A stretch of DNA of 64,000 nucleotides from Endobacterium cereale (GCF_009617585.1 NZ_WIXI01000042.1:124001-188000), one strand, 5' to 3'. Shown: positions 25,540-34,035, numbered from the stretch's first letter. The notes: generated from the sequence alone by a model not told the origin. A program made the numbers and translations.

Positions 25540-26655
25540 ATGACGGACAGGATCAACAGACGAAACTTTCTGACGAAAGGCGCCATCGGCGGTGCGGCAA
25601 CCGTTGCCGGTGCAGCGCTAGCCGCACCGGCCGTGGCACAGGAACTGCCGACCATCAAATGGCGCCTGACGTCGGGCTTCCCGAACAACCTCGACACGAT
25701 CTATGGCGGCGCCGTGGTGATGTCGCAGGCGCTATCGAAAATCACCGGCGGCAAGTTCGAAATCCAGGTGTTTCAGGCCGGCGAAATTGTGCCCGGCCCG
25801 CAGGCCATCGATGCCGTGAAGGCCAATACGGTGGAAATCGCCCATACCTGCGGTTATTATTTCACCGGCAAGGATCCGACCTTCGCAATCGGCTCGACCA
25901 TTCCCTTCGGCCTCAACGGTCGCCAGCAGAATGCCTGGCTTTACCATGGCGGCGGCAACGAAGCCTATAACGAATTTCTGGCCGATTACGGCGTGATCGG
26001 CGTCCCCGGCGGCGCCACCGGTGCCCAGATGGGTGGCTGGTTCCGCAAGGAGATCAAGGGGCTTGCCGATCTCAAGGGCGTCAAGATGCGTATTGCCGGC
26101 GTGGCCGGTGAAGTTATGTCGCGCCTCGGCGTGGTGCCGCAGCAGCTGCCGGGCGGCGATATCTATCCGGCGCTGGAGCGCGGTACGATTGATGCGGCCG
26201 AATGGATCGGTCCCTATGACGACGAGCGCCTTGGCTTCTACCAGATCGCCCCGAACTATTATTACCCGGCCTATTGGGAAGGTGGCCTGACCATCCACTT
26301 CTTCATCAACAAGGCCCAGTATGAAGCCCTGCCGGATGCCTACAAGGCGGCGCTCGATGCCGCATGCAAGGCCGCCAACATCAACATGCAGGCGCTTTAC
26401 GACGTCAAGAACACGACGGCGATCCGCTCGCTCGTCGGCAAGGGCGTCAAACTGCGTCCGCTGCCGCGCGATGTGATGGATGCCGCCTACAAGACGACAT
26501 TCGAGCTTTACGCCGAATACAGCGCCAAGCACCCGGCATGGGCAAAGATCTATCCGGGCTGGAAGAAGTTCCGCGACGAGTCCTTCGAATGGTTCCGCGT
26601 CGCCGAATACAGCTATGACAGCTACATGTATGCGGCGCAGGCTTCGGGGAAATAA
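25540..26655 (+). CDS. TRAP transporter substrate-binding protein (DctP family, TakP-like), Tat-exported
   Basis: Periplasmic receptor of 371 aa. It starts with a twin-arginine signal (NRRNFLTKGAIGGAATVAGAALA, first 20 residues shown as RRNFLTKG), cleaved near VAQ-ELP. The mature part matches the TakP-type DctP group that binds 2-oxo acids or related carboxylates: SGFPNNLDTIYGGAVVMSQAL, GGDIYPALERGTIDAAEWIGP and YYYPAYWEGG, with the conserved Arg (MRIAGVAGEV) for carboxylate binding. The start is fixed by GAGGAGGAGGACACC before the ATG. It is the last gene of the TRAP operon and is followed by a strong terminator. Confidence 0.93.
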   Translation: MTDRINRRNFLTKGAIGGAATVAGAALAAPAVAQELPTIKWRLTSGFPNNLDTIYGGAVVMSQALSKITGGKFEIQVFQAGEIVPGPQAIDAVKANTVEIAHTCGYYFTGKDPTFAIGSTIPFGLNGRQQNAWLYHGGGNEAYNEFLADYGVIGVPGGATGAQMGGWFRKEIKGLADLKGVKMRIAGVAGEVMSRLGVVPQQLPGGDIYPALERGTIDAAEWIGPYDDERLGFYQIAPNYYYPAYWEGGLTIHFFINKAQYEALPDAYKAALDAACKAANINMQALYDVKNTTAIRSLVGKGVKLRPLPRDVMDAAYKTTFELYAEYSAKHPAWAKIYPGWKKFRDESFEWFRVAEYSYDSYMYAAQASGK

Positions 26656-26707
26656 GAGCGATCCCGGTCAGGGGTCCGTTGAAGGCTCCAAACCCTGAAA
26701 GTTACGT

Positions 26708-26736
26708 GCCCGCGAGACAATCTCGCGGGCATTTTT
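26708..26736 (+). terminator. rho-independent terminator of the TRAP operon
   Basis: Perfect 10-bp arms GCCCGCGAGA (26708-26717) and TCTCGCGGGC (26721-26730) around CAA are followed by ATTTTTAA. This is a classic intrinsic terminator, 53 bp after the binding-protein stop. Confidence 0.92.
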
Positions 26737-26769
26737 AAGGGCGGAAATACCAGTACGGTAGCCGGCGAA

Positions 26770-27399
26770 TCACATCGGCGGAACGACGCCATTGGTGCCG
26801 ACGACAACGCGACCGCTCGACATAGAGCCGTCAGGTGCCTTTTCGGACGGTACGAACACCGTGGCGCCGGCCTTGATGTCGGAGACGGTGGCAGGCGCGA
26901 ACGTCACGACCGGTGTGCCGTCCGGAATGGCGATCTTCTTTTCTTTTCCCTTGTAGGTCACGGTCACGGTTCGTCCGTCGACCGATTTCACCGCATCTGC
27001 GACCGTCGCATTGGTCATCGAGCTGTTGGGTTTCAAATCCCAAGCATAGCTACCCTCGCCGGTGCCTTTCATGGCCGCCGGAAAAATCAGCACTTCAAGT
27101 GCGCCGTCGCCGCCGTCAGCGGTCGGCAGGGAGGCGATGCCGACGAAGTCGCCCGGCTTGATATCATCGACGGATGCCTTGGCGACGCTCGATACCTTCC
27201 AGTCGTCCTTGAGCATGATCTTCGCATCAGTGCCCTCGCGGGTCTTCACCGACAAGGTCTGACCGTCGAGGCTTTCGACGGTGCCGCGGACACGAACCTG
27301 ATCAGCCGCATGCGCTGCGAACCCGGCCGACATGGCCAGCAGCGTACCGGCGATGACCGATGTCCCGGTTCTAGAAATGATTTTGGAAATGGATAGCAT
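26770..27399 (-). CDS. secreted DUF5666-like beta-rich protein
   Basis: A 209-aa exported protein of unknown function. A signal peptide (about residues 1-32, ending AAHA-ADQ) is followed by two small beta-barrel (OB-like) units: VRVRGTVESLDGQTLSVKTREG at about 35-60, and VKSVDGRTVTVTYKGKEKKIAIPDGTPV at about 130-160. Each is followed by a D-x-K-A/P-G-D/A phrase (VDDIKPGDFVGI, VSDIKAGATVFV). That duplicated pattern is typical of DUF5666 domains. It is the last gene of the leftward stress block, but 112 bp separates it from the oxidoreductase gene, so it may have its own promoter. Confidence 0.75.
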   Translation of the reverse strand: MLSISKIISRTGTSVIAGTLLAMSAGFAAHAADQVRVRGTVESLDGQTLSVKTREGTDAKIMLKDDWKVSSVAKASVDDIKPGDFVGIASLPTADGGDGALEVLIFPAAMKGTGEGSYAWDLKPNSSMTNATVADAVKSVDGRTVTVTYKGKEKKIAIPDGTPVVTFAPATVSDIKAGATVFVPSEKAPDGSMSSGRVVVGTNGVVPPM

Positions 27400-27511
27400 A
27401 TCTTGTTCCTTTTAGAGCCCTCGTCTCAAATCCCCGGTGGATGCGGGTGAAATCCGCCGGTGTCCCAAGCGGCAGCCATCGCGGCTGCCGGTGAACCAAA
27501 TTCAGCGAAAA

Positions 27512-28288
27512 TTAGATACCGGCGTACCACTCATAGCCGCGGTCTTCCCAGAAGCCGCCATTGCCGCCATAGAGGCCCGCCAGATCTCCCACTGCCTCGA
27601 TGCGCATTAGGTACTTCGCCTGTTTGTAACCAAGTTGCCGTTCGACCCTCAGCCGCAGCGGCGCACCGTGCGGCACTTCCAGATCATGGCCGTTCATCGA
27701 ATGGGCGAGGATCGTTTGCGGGTGATAGGCATCGACCAGATCGATGCTTTCATAATACCAGCCGCTGCCGTCGAGGCTTTTCTCGTATTCGTCGGCGCAA
27801 TGGAAAACGATGTATCGTGCCTCCGGTTTCAGTCCCACCTTGTCGAGCACGGCGGCAAGCGGAACGCCGGTCCACTGCCCGATGGCGCTCCAGCCTTCGA
27901 CACAGTCATGCCGGGTGATCTGGGTACGTGACGGCATCGCCTTGATCGCCGCAAGCGACAGTTTCGTCGGGCGTTCGACCAGACCGCCGACCTCCAGGTT
28001 CCATTGCGAGAATTTTTGCGAGAGCAGGGTCTGATATTCGGCGCCGTCCGGCATGCTGGTGCCATTGGCGCGGAAGGTCGGCGAGATGTCGGCCACGCTG
28101 AATTCGCGGGCCAGCGTCTTGTCGCCGATCAGCAGGCGCTGGGTGCGCATGGTCAAGCCCTCGGCCATCCGTAATGCCTGCTGCATGGTCGGGTTTTCGA
28201 CCAGCAGATCGCAGCCGCTGAGGCCGAGTGCCGAGGCCGTGAGCGTCGAGCCGATCAGGAACCGGCGGCGGGTGATCAGGCGGCTCAT
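27512..28288 (-). CDS. periplasmic molybdopterin-dependent oxidoreductase (sulfite-oxidase/MsrP-like fold)
   Basis: A 258-aa Moco enzyme. It carries a Tat signal with RRRFLIGS followed by a lipobox-like GLSGC, so it may be a Tat-exported lipoprotein. The sulfite-oxidase-fold domain has the Moco-ligating Cys in TRHDCVEGWSAIGQW and the later HGAPLRLRVERQLGYKQAKY phrase. ATG 28288 overlaps the stop of the cytochrome b gene by 4 bp. Together they resemble a YedYZ/MsrPQ-like couple, with the cytochrome donating electrons. The usual MsrQ (six-helix) is replaced by a hydrogenase-type cytochrome b. The substrate could be an oxidised periplasmic thiol or sulfoxide. Confidence 0.88.
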   Translation of the reverse strand: MSRLITRRRFLIGSTLTASALGLSGCDLLVENPTMQQALRMAEGLTMRTQRLLIGDKTLAREFSVADISPTFRANGTSMPDGAEYQTLLSQKFSQWNLEVGGLVERPTKLSLAAIKAMPSRTQITRHDCVEGWSAIGQWTGVPLAAVLDKVGLKPEARYIVFHCADEYEKSLDGSGWYYESIDLVDAYHPQTILAHSMNGHDLEVPHGAPLRLRVERQLGYKQAKYLMRIEAVGDLAGLYGGNGGFWEDRGYEWYAGI

Positions 28289-29136
28289 GGTTTCGGCTCC
28301 CCTTGAGGCTGCACATGGATGGCGTAACGGCCGGTGATCATCGAGCGCATGTTGTTGAAGACGCCGGAGGCCAGAACCATGGCGACATGCACGATGACGA
28401 AGGCAACGAGCGAAAAGGCGGTGATGAAATGCAGGGTGCGGGCCGACTGGCGACCGCCGAAAACATCGAGCAGCCATGGTGCAAAGGCATTGAAGCCAGG
28501 CGACATGGTCAGGCCGGTGGCGATCATCAGCGGCAACAGCACAAAGATCACCAGCAGATAGGTGAGTTTCTGCAAAGCGTTGTAGTGGCGCGCCTGTTCG
28601 CCCTTCGGGAAACGCAGGCGGGCATGGTCGGCAATCTCGTGGCCGAGATGTGATGGCGTCAGTTCATTTTTCGTGGGCAACAGATCGCGGCGAAAATGCC
28701 GGGCGACAAAGCCATAGGCCATGTAGATCAGGCCGTTGATGACGAACAGCCAGGCAAAAAAGAAATGCCAGCGTCGGCCGGTGGCAAGATCCTGATAGCT
28801 CGGCAATGTTGCCCAAGCGGGAAAGCCGCGCGCCGTCTGCTCGCCATCGACAGCGGAAACGCCAAGCACGCCAGTGGTGTCGAAAGAGAGACTGCCGATG
28901 CGCGTGACACCCTTGACCGTATCACCATCCTCTACCGCCTGCATGGCGATGAATGACAGGTCTTCGTCGGCACCATACTGGCCCCAATAGAGGCTCGGAT
29001 GAGCGTTGAAGATCTGCAGGCCGCTGAACAGCAGCACGGTCATGCACAGCACGTTCAGCCAATGCGACAGGCGAATAGTCAGGCTATGGCGACGAATAAG
29101 CGTGCGGGTGGCGGCAGGCTGGGCTGAAGCATCCAT
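28285..29136 (-). CDS. cytochrome b561/hydrogenase-type cytochrome b
   Basis: A 283-aa inner-membrane di-haem cytochrome b of the Ni-hydrogenase cytochrome b family. Helix 1 holds HSLTIRLSHWLNVLCMTVLLFSG with paired His ligands. Further helices include WHFFFAWLFVINGLIYMAYGFVARH, LLVIFVLLPLMIATGL and LHFITAFSLVAFVIVHVAMVL, with more His ligands. A periplasmic loop of about 70 residues lies between helices 1 and 2. It passes quinol-derived electrons to the molybdoenzyme encoded by the overlapping downstream gene. Confidence 0.9.
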   Translation of the reverse strand: MDASAQPAATRTLIRRHSLTIRLSHWLNVLCMTVLLFSGLQIFNAHPSLYWGQYGADEDLSFIAMQAVEDGDTVKGVTRIGSLSFDTTGVLGVSAVDGEQTARGFPAWATLPSYQDLATGRRWHFFFAWLFVINGLIYMAYGFVARHFRRDLLPTKNELTPSHLGHEIADHARLRFPKGEQARHYNALQKLTYLLVIFVLLPLMIATGLTMSPGFNAFAPWLLDVFGGRQSARTLHFITAFSLVAFVIVHVAMVLASGVFNNMRSMITGRYAIHVQPQGEPKP

Positions 29137-29218
29137 GGATTTTTCTCACGGAAACAGGGTGACCATATTGACGAAGGCGCCCCTGCAACAGTTGCAGGCT
29201 GCAAGGGCGCGAAGGCGA

Positions 29219-29482
29219 TTATTTCATCGCGTCGCAGGACTTCATCATGTCCGCCTTCTTCATGCTGTCCTTTTCCATGCCGGCCTTGTGCATGCAGTCG
29301 GCCTTGGTGCCGCCCATCTTCGTCGCGTCGGCCTTCATGCCATCCTTTTTCATGGTGTCCGATTTCATCGTATCGGTCTTTTTCATGGAATCGTTGCTGG
29401 TCTGCGCCTGCGCGATGCCGGAAGCCAGCGACAGGCCGAGAAGGGCTGCAAGGCAGGTGGTGTTGAAAAGACGCGCTCTCAT
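29219..29482 (-). CDS. MXKDX-repeat exported protein
   Basis: An 87-aa secreted protein of the pentapeptide MXKDX repeat family. Residues 1-27 form a signal peptide (ending AQA-QTS). The rest is built of M-K-x-D units (DTMKSDTMKKDGMKAD, MEKDSMKKADMMK) with two Cys (DCMHK and KSCDAMK). It is very rich in Met, Lys and Asp and is expected to be disordered. Met and Cys could bind Cu(I)/Cd or be oxidised as a scavenger. The function is not established. It is the first gene downstream of a GTAACC/CGAA promoter and precedes the cytochrome b gene by 82 bp, a gap with a GC-rich stem (29190-29218 area). Confidence 0.88.
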   Translation of the reverse strand: MRARLFNTTCLAALLGLSLASGIAQAQTSNDSMKKTDTMKSDTMKKDGMKADATKMGGTKADCMHKAGMEKDSMKKADMMKSCDAMK

Positions 29483-29542
29483 GATGTTTCTCCCAGTGGA
29501 TGTGCTCGCCGCATGTCGCGCCGAAGGTTCACAGGAAGCTCA

Positions 29543-29567
29543 TTCGATGGGCTGACGGATCGGTTAC
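29543..29567 (-). promoter_or_regulatory. ECF (sigma-F-type) promoter of the MXKDX/cytochrome/molybdoenzyme genes
   Basis: On the minus strand GTAACC (29567-29562) is followed after 15 bp by CGAA (29546-29543), about 60 bp before the MXKDX start. GTAACC and CGAA are the elements described for Caulobacter sigma-F promoters. The same -35 and spacer occur in front of the sigma gene itself. Confidence 0.7.
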
Positions 29568-29633
29568 AGGCATCACGGCGATGTGATTGAATGATCGGTC
29601 ACCGCCGTTTCTCGCTTTTCTTTCTTCAGCCGT

Positions 29634-29658
29634 GTAACCGTTTTCCGGTCAGGCCGTA
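29634..29658 (+). promoter_or_regulatory. autoregulatory ECF promoter of the sigma factor operon
   Basis: GTAACC (29634-29639), a 15-bp spacer and CGTA (29655-29658) lie just upstream of the sigma factor ATG at 29674. The match in -35 and spacing to the divergent promoter indicates recognition by the same sigma factor. The short distance to the ATG means a very short leader. Confidence 0.6.
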
Positions 29659-29673
29659 TGAAGCGGAAACGAC

Positions 29674-30231
29674 ATGAAGCATTTGACCGAACTTGAACTG
29701 AAAGCGCTGATGCTCTTGTCCCTCGATGGGGACGAGATTGCCTATCGCTGCCTGCTGGATATGCTGCGGCATCTGCTGGTCAGCTATTACGCAAGACGGC
29801 TTGGAGGGTCGGCGGCGGCACATGTCGACGATCTGGTTCAAGATACGCTGCTCGCCCTGCATCAACGCCGTATCACCTATGATCGCGATCGGCCGTTCAC
29901 GGCGTGGTTCTTCACGATCGCCCGGCACAAGCTGGTCGATCATCACCGGCGTTCACGTGGACGTGCGCATGTCGGGCTGGAAGCAATCGGCGAGGTGGCG
30001 GATGATTACAGCGAGGATGCCGTGGCGGCGAATATGGACGTCACCCGGCTGCTGGCCAGCCTGCCTGCATGGCAGGGCGAGATGATCCGGCAAGTGCGGC
30101 TGGAAGGGCGGTCCGTCGCGGACACGGCCAAAGGTAGCGGTCGCACCGAAGCAATGGTGAAGGTCGGCGTGCATCGCGGCATCAAGGCATTGGCTGCGAG
30201 ATTGAGAGGCGAGCGTGGCGAAGATGGATAA
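29674..30231 (+). CDS. ECF RNA polymerase sigma factor (Caulobacter SigF-like)
   Basis: A 185-aa ECF sigma factor. Region 2 (about residues 20-90) includes the core-binding VDDLVQDTLLALHQRR and the -10-reading stretch FTAWFFTIARHKLVDHHRR. Region 4 (about 120-180) includes LPAWQGEMIRQVRLEGRSVADTAKGSGRTEAMVKVGVHRGIKAL. It lies 17 bp into an overlap with the anti-sigma gene. The gene pair and the GTAACC promoter match the SigF/NrsF systems of alphaproteobacteria that respond to heavy metal or oxidative envelope stress. Confidence 0.93.
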   Translation: MKHLTELELKALMLLSLDGDEIAYRCLLDMLRHLLVSYYARRLGGSAAAHVDDLVQDTLLALHQRRITYDRDRPFTAWFFTIARHKLVDHHRRSRGRAHVGLEAIGEVADDYSEDAVAANMDVTRLLASLPAWQGEMIRQVRLEGRSVADTAKGSGRTEAMVKVGVHRGIKALAARLRGERGEDG

Positions 30232-30862
30232 CATAATCGATGAGTTGGCGAAGGATCTTCAACCTGTGCGCAAACATGCACTGCACAGGCTGTTGATGCT
30301 TTCACTCATGCCGGGCATTGCCTTTTCGGCAGCATTTATCCTGCTGGGGCATGGCTTTCGCCCCGATATTGCTGCCGCCGTCTCGCAGGCCGCATTCTGG
30401 GCAAAATCCGCTTATCCGCTATTGCTGTCCATCGTGGGAGTGGTTGCCCTCATCAAGGTAGCACGTCCGGGCGGACGGCCGGTTGCCGCTGCAGCCCCAG
30501 TGTTGGTTATCTACGCCCTTTTGATCATTCTCGGACTTCTGCAACTGAATGCCGCAACTTCAGCGTATGAACACCATCGGCTGATCATGGGCATTTCCTA
30601 CTGGTTCTGCCCATTGATCATTCTGGCTGCCGGTGCACCGCTGATGGCGGCAACCTTCTGGTTCCTGCGCCGCGCCGCGCCGACCCAACCACGCCTTGCC
30701 GGCTTCATTGCAGGGGCCACTGCCGGCTCCATCGGCGCCTGGGTCTACAGCTGGGGCTGTATCGAGAACGGCCTAACGTTTGTGGCGTTGTGGTACACGC
30801 TTGGCATCGTGTTATGCGGCCTGATCGGGATGCTGCTCGGAAGGCAATTACTCCGTTGGTAA
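30215..30862 (+). CDS. nrsF: NrsF-family membrane anti-sigma factor (DUF1109)
   Basis: A 215-aa integral membrane anti-sigma factor with six hydrophobic segments after a short cytosolic N-terminus (residues 1-25), which would hold the sigma factor. Cys132 (YWFCPLI) and Cys182 (WGCIENG) lie almost exactly where the two conserved cysteines reported to be needed for NrsF response in Caulobacter are found. A third Cys is at 201. Redox or metal sensing by this pair is therefore plausible. ATG 30215 overlaps the sigma gene by 17 bp. A start at Met4 (30224) is also possible. Confidence 0.92.
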   Translation: MAKMDNIIDELAKDLQPVRKHALHRLLMLSLMPGIAFSAAFILLGHGFRPDIAAAVSQAAFWAKSAYPLLLSIVGVVALIKVARPGGRPVAAAAPVLVIYALLIILGLLQLNAATSAYEHHRLIMGISYWFCPLIILAAGAPLMAATFWFLRRAAPTQPRLAGFIAGATAGSIGAWVYSWGCIENGLTFVALWYTLGIVLCGLIGMLLGRQLLRW

Positions 30863-31049
30863 ACGGCGATCTCACCCGCAGGCAATGTTTGCACTTTTTT
30901 GGATTTGGTGTCAGATTGCCTGTCTTGATGGGATGCGAACTAGTGATCCACGCTCCGCAACGCATAAACCATTGCAGTTTGTGTTACTTTACAGATTCAA
31001 TACGTAATTCACGCCATAAAAGCCCGTTATGGAACTGAACATATCGCAG

Positions 31050-31985
31050 TTATTCAGCCTCATATCCTGAGGCTTTGAGGAATTTTCTTCATCCATCAAC
31101 TGGCAAAAGGTTGATGATGTCGCCGAATGCTTGTGCGATCGTATCGAAGCTTCTTTCCGTTTACTTTGGCAACCGCGCCTTAATTTTCGAGAACGCCATG
31201 TAGATCGGGTTCAGATTCGGCGAATAGGGTGGCAGGCACAAAAGCCACGCTCCCTGCGCATTGACCCGTTGCGCGGCTCGCCCGCTTTTTTTGGAAACCG
31301 ACATTGTCGAGGATGGCAACGTTACCGGGCTACTGTGTCGGTACGAGTTGCGTCTCGACCCATGTTTCGACTATGCGGCTGTGCATCGGCGCAGTGAAGA
31401 TCCATGGCGCCCTCAGACCATGGCACAGAAGACCAATGAAGGTCTCGATTTTCCAGCGGCAGAAAGGTGCATAGGCGTTGAACCGACTGCCCTTTTGCGA
31501 CCATCCGGTACGTTTTATCAGGCGTGTTCGTGGAAGGTCTCATCAATAAAGATGAGAGGCCACAATGTCTTGTTGAAGAGCGGCTTTCTCCGGTTCATCC
31601 ATAGGTCACGCGCCCTTGCGATCTCGGACTGCGCTGTTCATGTGCCGTATGGCTTTTTTGCTCAGCCAAGCCGGTGCAGAAACCGGCTGGCTATTAAGCG
31701 GTGGACTTCAACGCCGCGCGCGGCGAGCTCGACACACAGTTCGTCCAAGGCCATTTCGCCGGGGGCGAGATTTTGCTCCAGGCGGATGCCCCTGCTTTTC
31801 TGGGTGAAATGAGCCGCAAGAGCGCAGCAGGATCATCATGTTGTTGACGCAAGGTGGCGAAACGCGGAGATGCCGCACGGCATTTCCGGTGACTATTGCC
31901 GTCGTAGACAAACGCCACGCTCACACGACTCGATCGGACGCGGCTTGCCCTTGGCGTCTCTCCTTCCACAGGCATAGTGAATCAC
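31050..31985 (-). pseudogene. decayed IS630-family transposase
   Basis: Reading the minus strand, fragments of an IS630 (Tc1/mariner-like) transposase appear in order but in different frames. They are an N-terminal helix-turn-helix piece ending VSPPCVNNMMILLRSCGSFHPEKQG (about 31850), a middle piece around FIDETFHEHA (about 31520), the hallmark PPYSPNLNPIYMAFSKIKAR (about 31175), and the tail RKFLKASGYEAE then stop (31050-31085). Several frameshifts, an in-frame stop before RKFL and replacement of the catalytic Glu (NPIE to NPIY) show it is dead. I could not find clear terminal inverted repeats. The flanks 30863-31049 and 31986-32080 are AT-richer and hold no gene. Confidence 0.85.
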
Positions 31986-32081
31986 AGCTCATGTCAAACG
32001 AGCATCGCGGATCTTGTTTGGTGCAACATCTTTAGCCACTAGTTTGGTGAAACGGCCAGACATCTGAACTTTACAGGATCT

Positions 32082-32114
32082 GCTTCCTCGCAGGCATTTT
32101 CGCTGCGAAGAAGC
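32082..32114. terminator. stem-loop at the end of the tetronate/ABC operon
   Basis: GCTTCCTCGCAG (32082-32093) pairs with CTGCGAAGAAGC (32103-32114), 11 of 12 with one G-U. On the plus side AATTTTT follows. On the minus side it begins 5 nt after the permease stop. It likely ends the leftward operon and may block rightward read-through from the transposase remnant. Confidence 0.65.
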
Positions 32115-32119
32115 AATTT

Positions 32120-33028
32120 TTACTCCTTAACCGCACCGGTCATCGACGACACGTAATAATCGACGAAGAAGGAATAGAGGATCACCACCGGCAGCGAGCC
32201 GAACAGCGCGCCTGCCATCAGCGAGCCCCACTCGAACACATCGCCGCGCACCAGTTCGGTCAAGACGCCGACCGGGATCGTCTTGTTTTCCGACGACTGG
32301 ATGAAGGTGAGCGCGTAGATGAACTCGTTCCACGATAGGGTGAAGGCAAAGATGCCGGCCGAGATCAGGCCCGGCACCGCCAGCGGCAGGATGATTTTTA
32401 TGAGAATCTGCCAGCGGCTTGCGCCATCCACCAGCGCGCTTTCCTCCAGTTCAAATGGGATCGAGCGAAAGTACCCCATCAGCAGCCATGTGCAGAAGGG
32501 AATGAGGAAAGTCGGGTACGTGAAGATGAGCGCCAGCCGGCTGTCATAGATGCCCAGTTTGAAAACGATGAAGGCCAGTGGAATGAACAGGATTGATGGC
32601 GGGATCAGATAGGCGAGGAAAATCACAAGGCCGACCTGTCGCGAGCCGGTGAACCGGATGCGCTCGATGGCATAGGCGCCGAGCACCGAGGCCACCAGCG
32701 ACAGCGCAGTGGAGCCGATCGCTACCAGCATCGTATTCCAGAGCCAGCCCGGATAGGAGGTTTCGAAGAACAGGTATTTGATGTGGTCGAGCGTTGGGCC
32801 GACCACCCAGAACGGGCTGTAATTGGTGTAGTCGGTCAACTGATCATTGGGTTTTACCGCCGTGATCGCCATCCAGTAGAACGGAAAAAGCAATACGAAG
32901 ATGAAGACCGCCATCGGCAGGTACAGCATCACGACGCGGCGGGGCAGACGGTTGAGATAGCTCATGCCTTCGGCATTGTCGGTCAGGACGGCGTCAGTCG
33001 GGCGGGTGGTCGTGGTTTGTGTGGTCAT
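32120..33028 (-). CDS. CUT1 ABC transporter permease (MalG type), tetronate operon
   Basis: A 302-aa inner-membrane permease with six helices. The first is VVMLYLPMAVFIFVLLFPFYWM after a 30-residue Thr-rich cytosolic lead. The EAA loop reads LEESALVDGASRWQILIKIILP. It is the last gene of the ten-gene leftward operon, 12 bp after its partner permease. Its substrate is presumably the sugar acid handled by the upstream enzymes. Confidence 0.93.
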   Translation of the reverse strand: MTTQTTTTRPTDAVLTDNAEGMSYLNRLPRRVVMLYLPMAVFIFVLLFPFYWMAITAVKPNDQLTDYTNYSPFWVVGPTLDHIKYLFFETSYPGWLWNTMLVAIGSTALSLVASVLGAYAIERIRFTGSRQVGLVIFLAYLIPPSILFIPLAFIVFKLGIYDSRLALIFTYPTFLIPFCTWLLMGYFRSIPFELEESALVDGASRWQILIKIILPLAVPGLISAGIFAFTLSWNEFIYALTFIQSSENKTIPVGVLTELVRGDVFEWGSLMAGALFGSLPVVILYSFFVDYYVSSMTGAVKE

Positions 33029-33040
33029 TGGTCTATCCCC

Positions 33041-33973
33041 TCAATCCTGTCCGCCCTGCTGCCATTTGCGGCGTTGCAGTCCGAAGAAGCTGAACATGAT
33101 GGCGGCGAGCAGGAAGGGCACCATGGCAACGGCAATCGCCGCACCTTCGCCCAGCTGTCCGCCGGGAATGCCGCGCTGGAAAGACAAGGTCGCCATCAGA
33201 TGCGTGGCATTGACCGGGCCGCCCTTGGTCAGCACGTAGATGAGCTGGAAATCGGTGAAGGTGAACAGCACCGAAAAGGTCATGACCACGGCGATGATGG
33301 GCGTCAGCATAGGCAGTGTGACATAGCGAAAGCGTTGCCAGCCGCTGGCACCGTCGAGTGAGGCGGCTTCCTGTAGGGAGGCCGGAATGGTCTGCAGGCC
33401 GGCGAGCAGCGAGATCGCCACGAAGGGAATGCCGCGCCAGACATTGGCCAGGATTACCGAGATACGGGCATTGGTGGCATCGCCGAGGAAATTGATCGGG
33501 CTGGAGATCAGGCCCATCTGCATCAGCGACCATGAGATGATCGAGAACTGCGCATCGTAGATCCACCAGAAGGCCAGCGCCGACAGCACGGTCGGCACCA
33601 CCCATGGCAAGAGGATGATTGCGCGGAAGAAGGATTTGAACGGCAGATGCTGGTTGAGCAGCAGCGCCAGCCAGAGGCCGAGCGCGAATTTCAGCACCGA
33701 GGCGACAAAGGTGTAGAGCACGGTGTTGAACACCGACAGCCAGAACACGTCGTCTTCCATCAGGAACTGGTAGTTTTCCAGCCCGATGAAAATGCCGTCA
33801 CGGCCGATCTTGGTGTCGGTGAAGCCGAGCCAGACACCCAATCCAAGCGGGTAGGTGAGAAAACACAAAAGAAAAATCGCCGCCGGCAGCATGAACAGGG
33901 CGCCGAGCACATTGTTGTTCTGCAAGAGCGAATAAAACGGCCCTCGCGTTTCCTTAGTAATCACCGTCGCCAT
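33041..33973 (-). CDS. CUT1 ABC transporter permease (MalF type), tetronate operon
   Basis: A 310-aa permease with six helices (first: LGALFMLPAAIFLLCFLTYPLGLGVWL). The EAA loop is LQEAASLDGASGWQRFRYVTLP, and the C-terminus ends in a short basic tail (RRKWQQGGQD). A strong stem-loop (34010-34035) separates it from the binding-protein gene. It forms the pore with the MalG-type subunit. Confidence 0.93.
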   Translation of the reverse strand: MATVITKETRGPFYSLLQNNNVLGALFMLPAAIFLLCFLTYPLGLGVWLGFTDTKIGRDGIFIGLENYQFLMEDDVFWLSVFNTVLYTFVASVLKFALGLWLALLLNQHLPFKSFFRAIILLPWVVPTVLSALAFWWIYDAQFSIISWSLMQMGLISSPINFLGDATNARISVILANVWRGIPFVAISLLAGLQTIPASLQEAASLDGASGWQRFRYVTLPMLTPIIAVVMTFSVLFTFTDFQLIYVLTKGGPVNATHLMATLSFQRGIPGGQLGEGAAIAVAMVPFLLAAIMFSFFGLQRRKWQQGGQD

Positions 33974-34009
33974 GACAAACCTCCTGATAGGGCCTCCAGA
34001 TCAGCGATG

Positions 34010-34035
34010 GCGACACGCCGTAACCGGCGTGTCGC
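34010..34035 (-). promoter_or_regulatory. intercistronic stem-loop after the binding-protein gene
   Basis: Perfect 11-bp arms GCGACACGCCG (34010-34020) and CGGCGTGTCGC (34025-34035) enclose TAAC. No T-tract follows. It sits in the 81-bp gap between the binding-protein stop and the permease start. Confidence 0.7.

Noticed and set aside
31261-31812. Plus-strand frame of 183 codons in the gap after nrsF
   Set aside because: It is the complement of the decayed IS630 transposase, whose motifs read on the minus strand.
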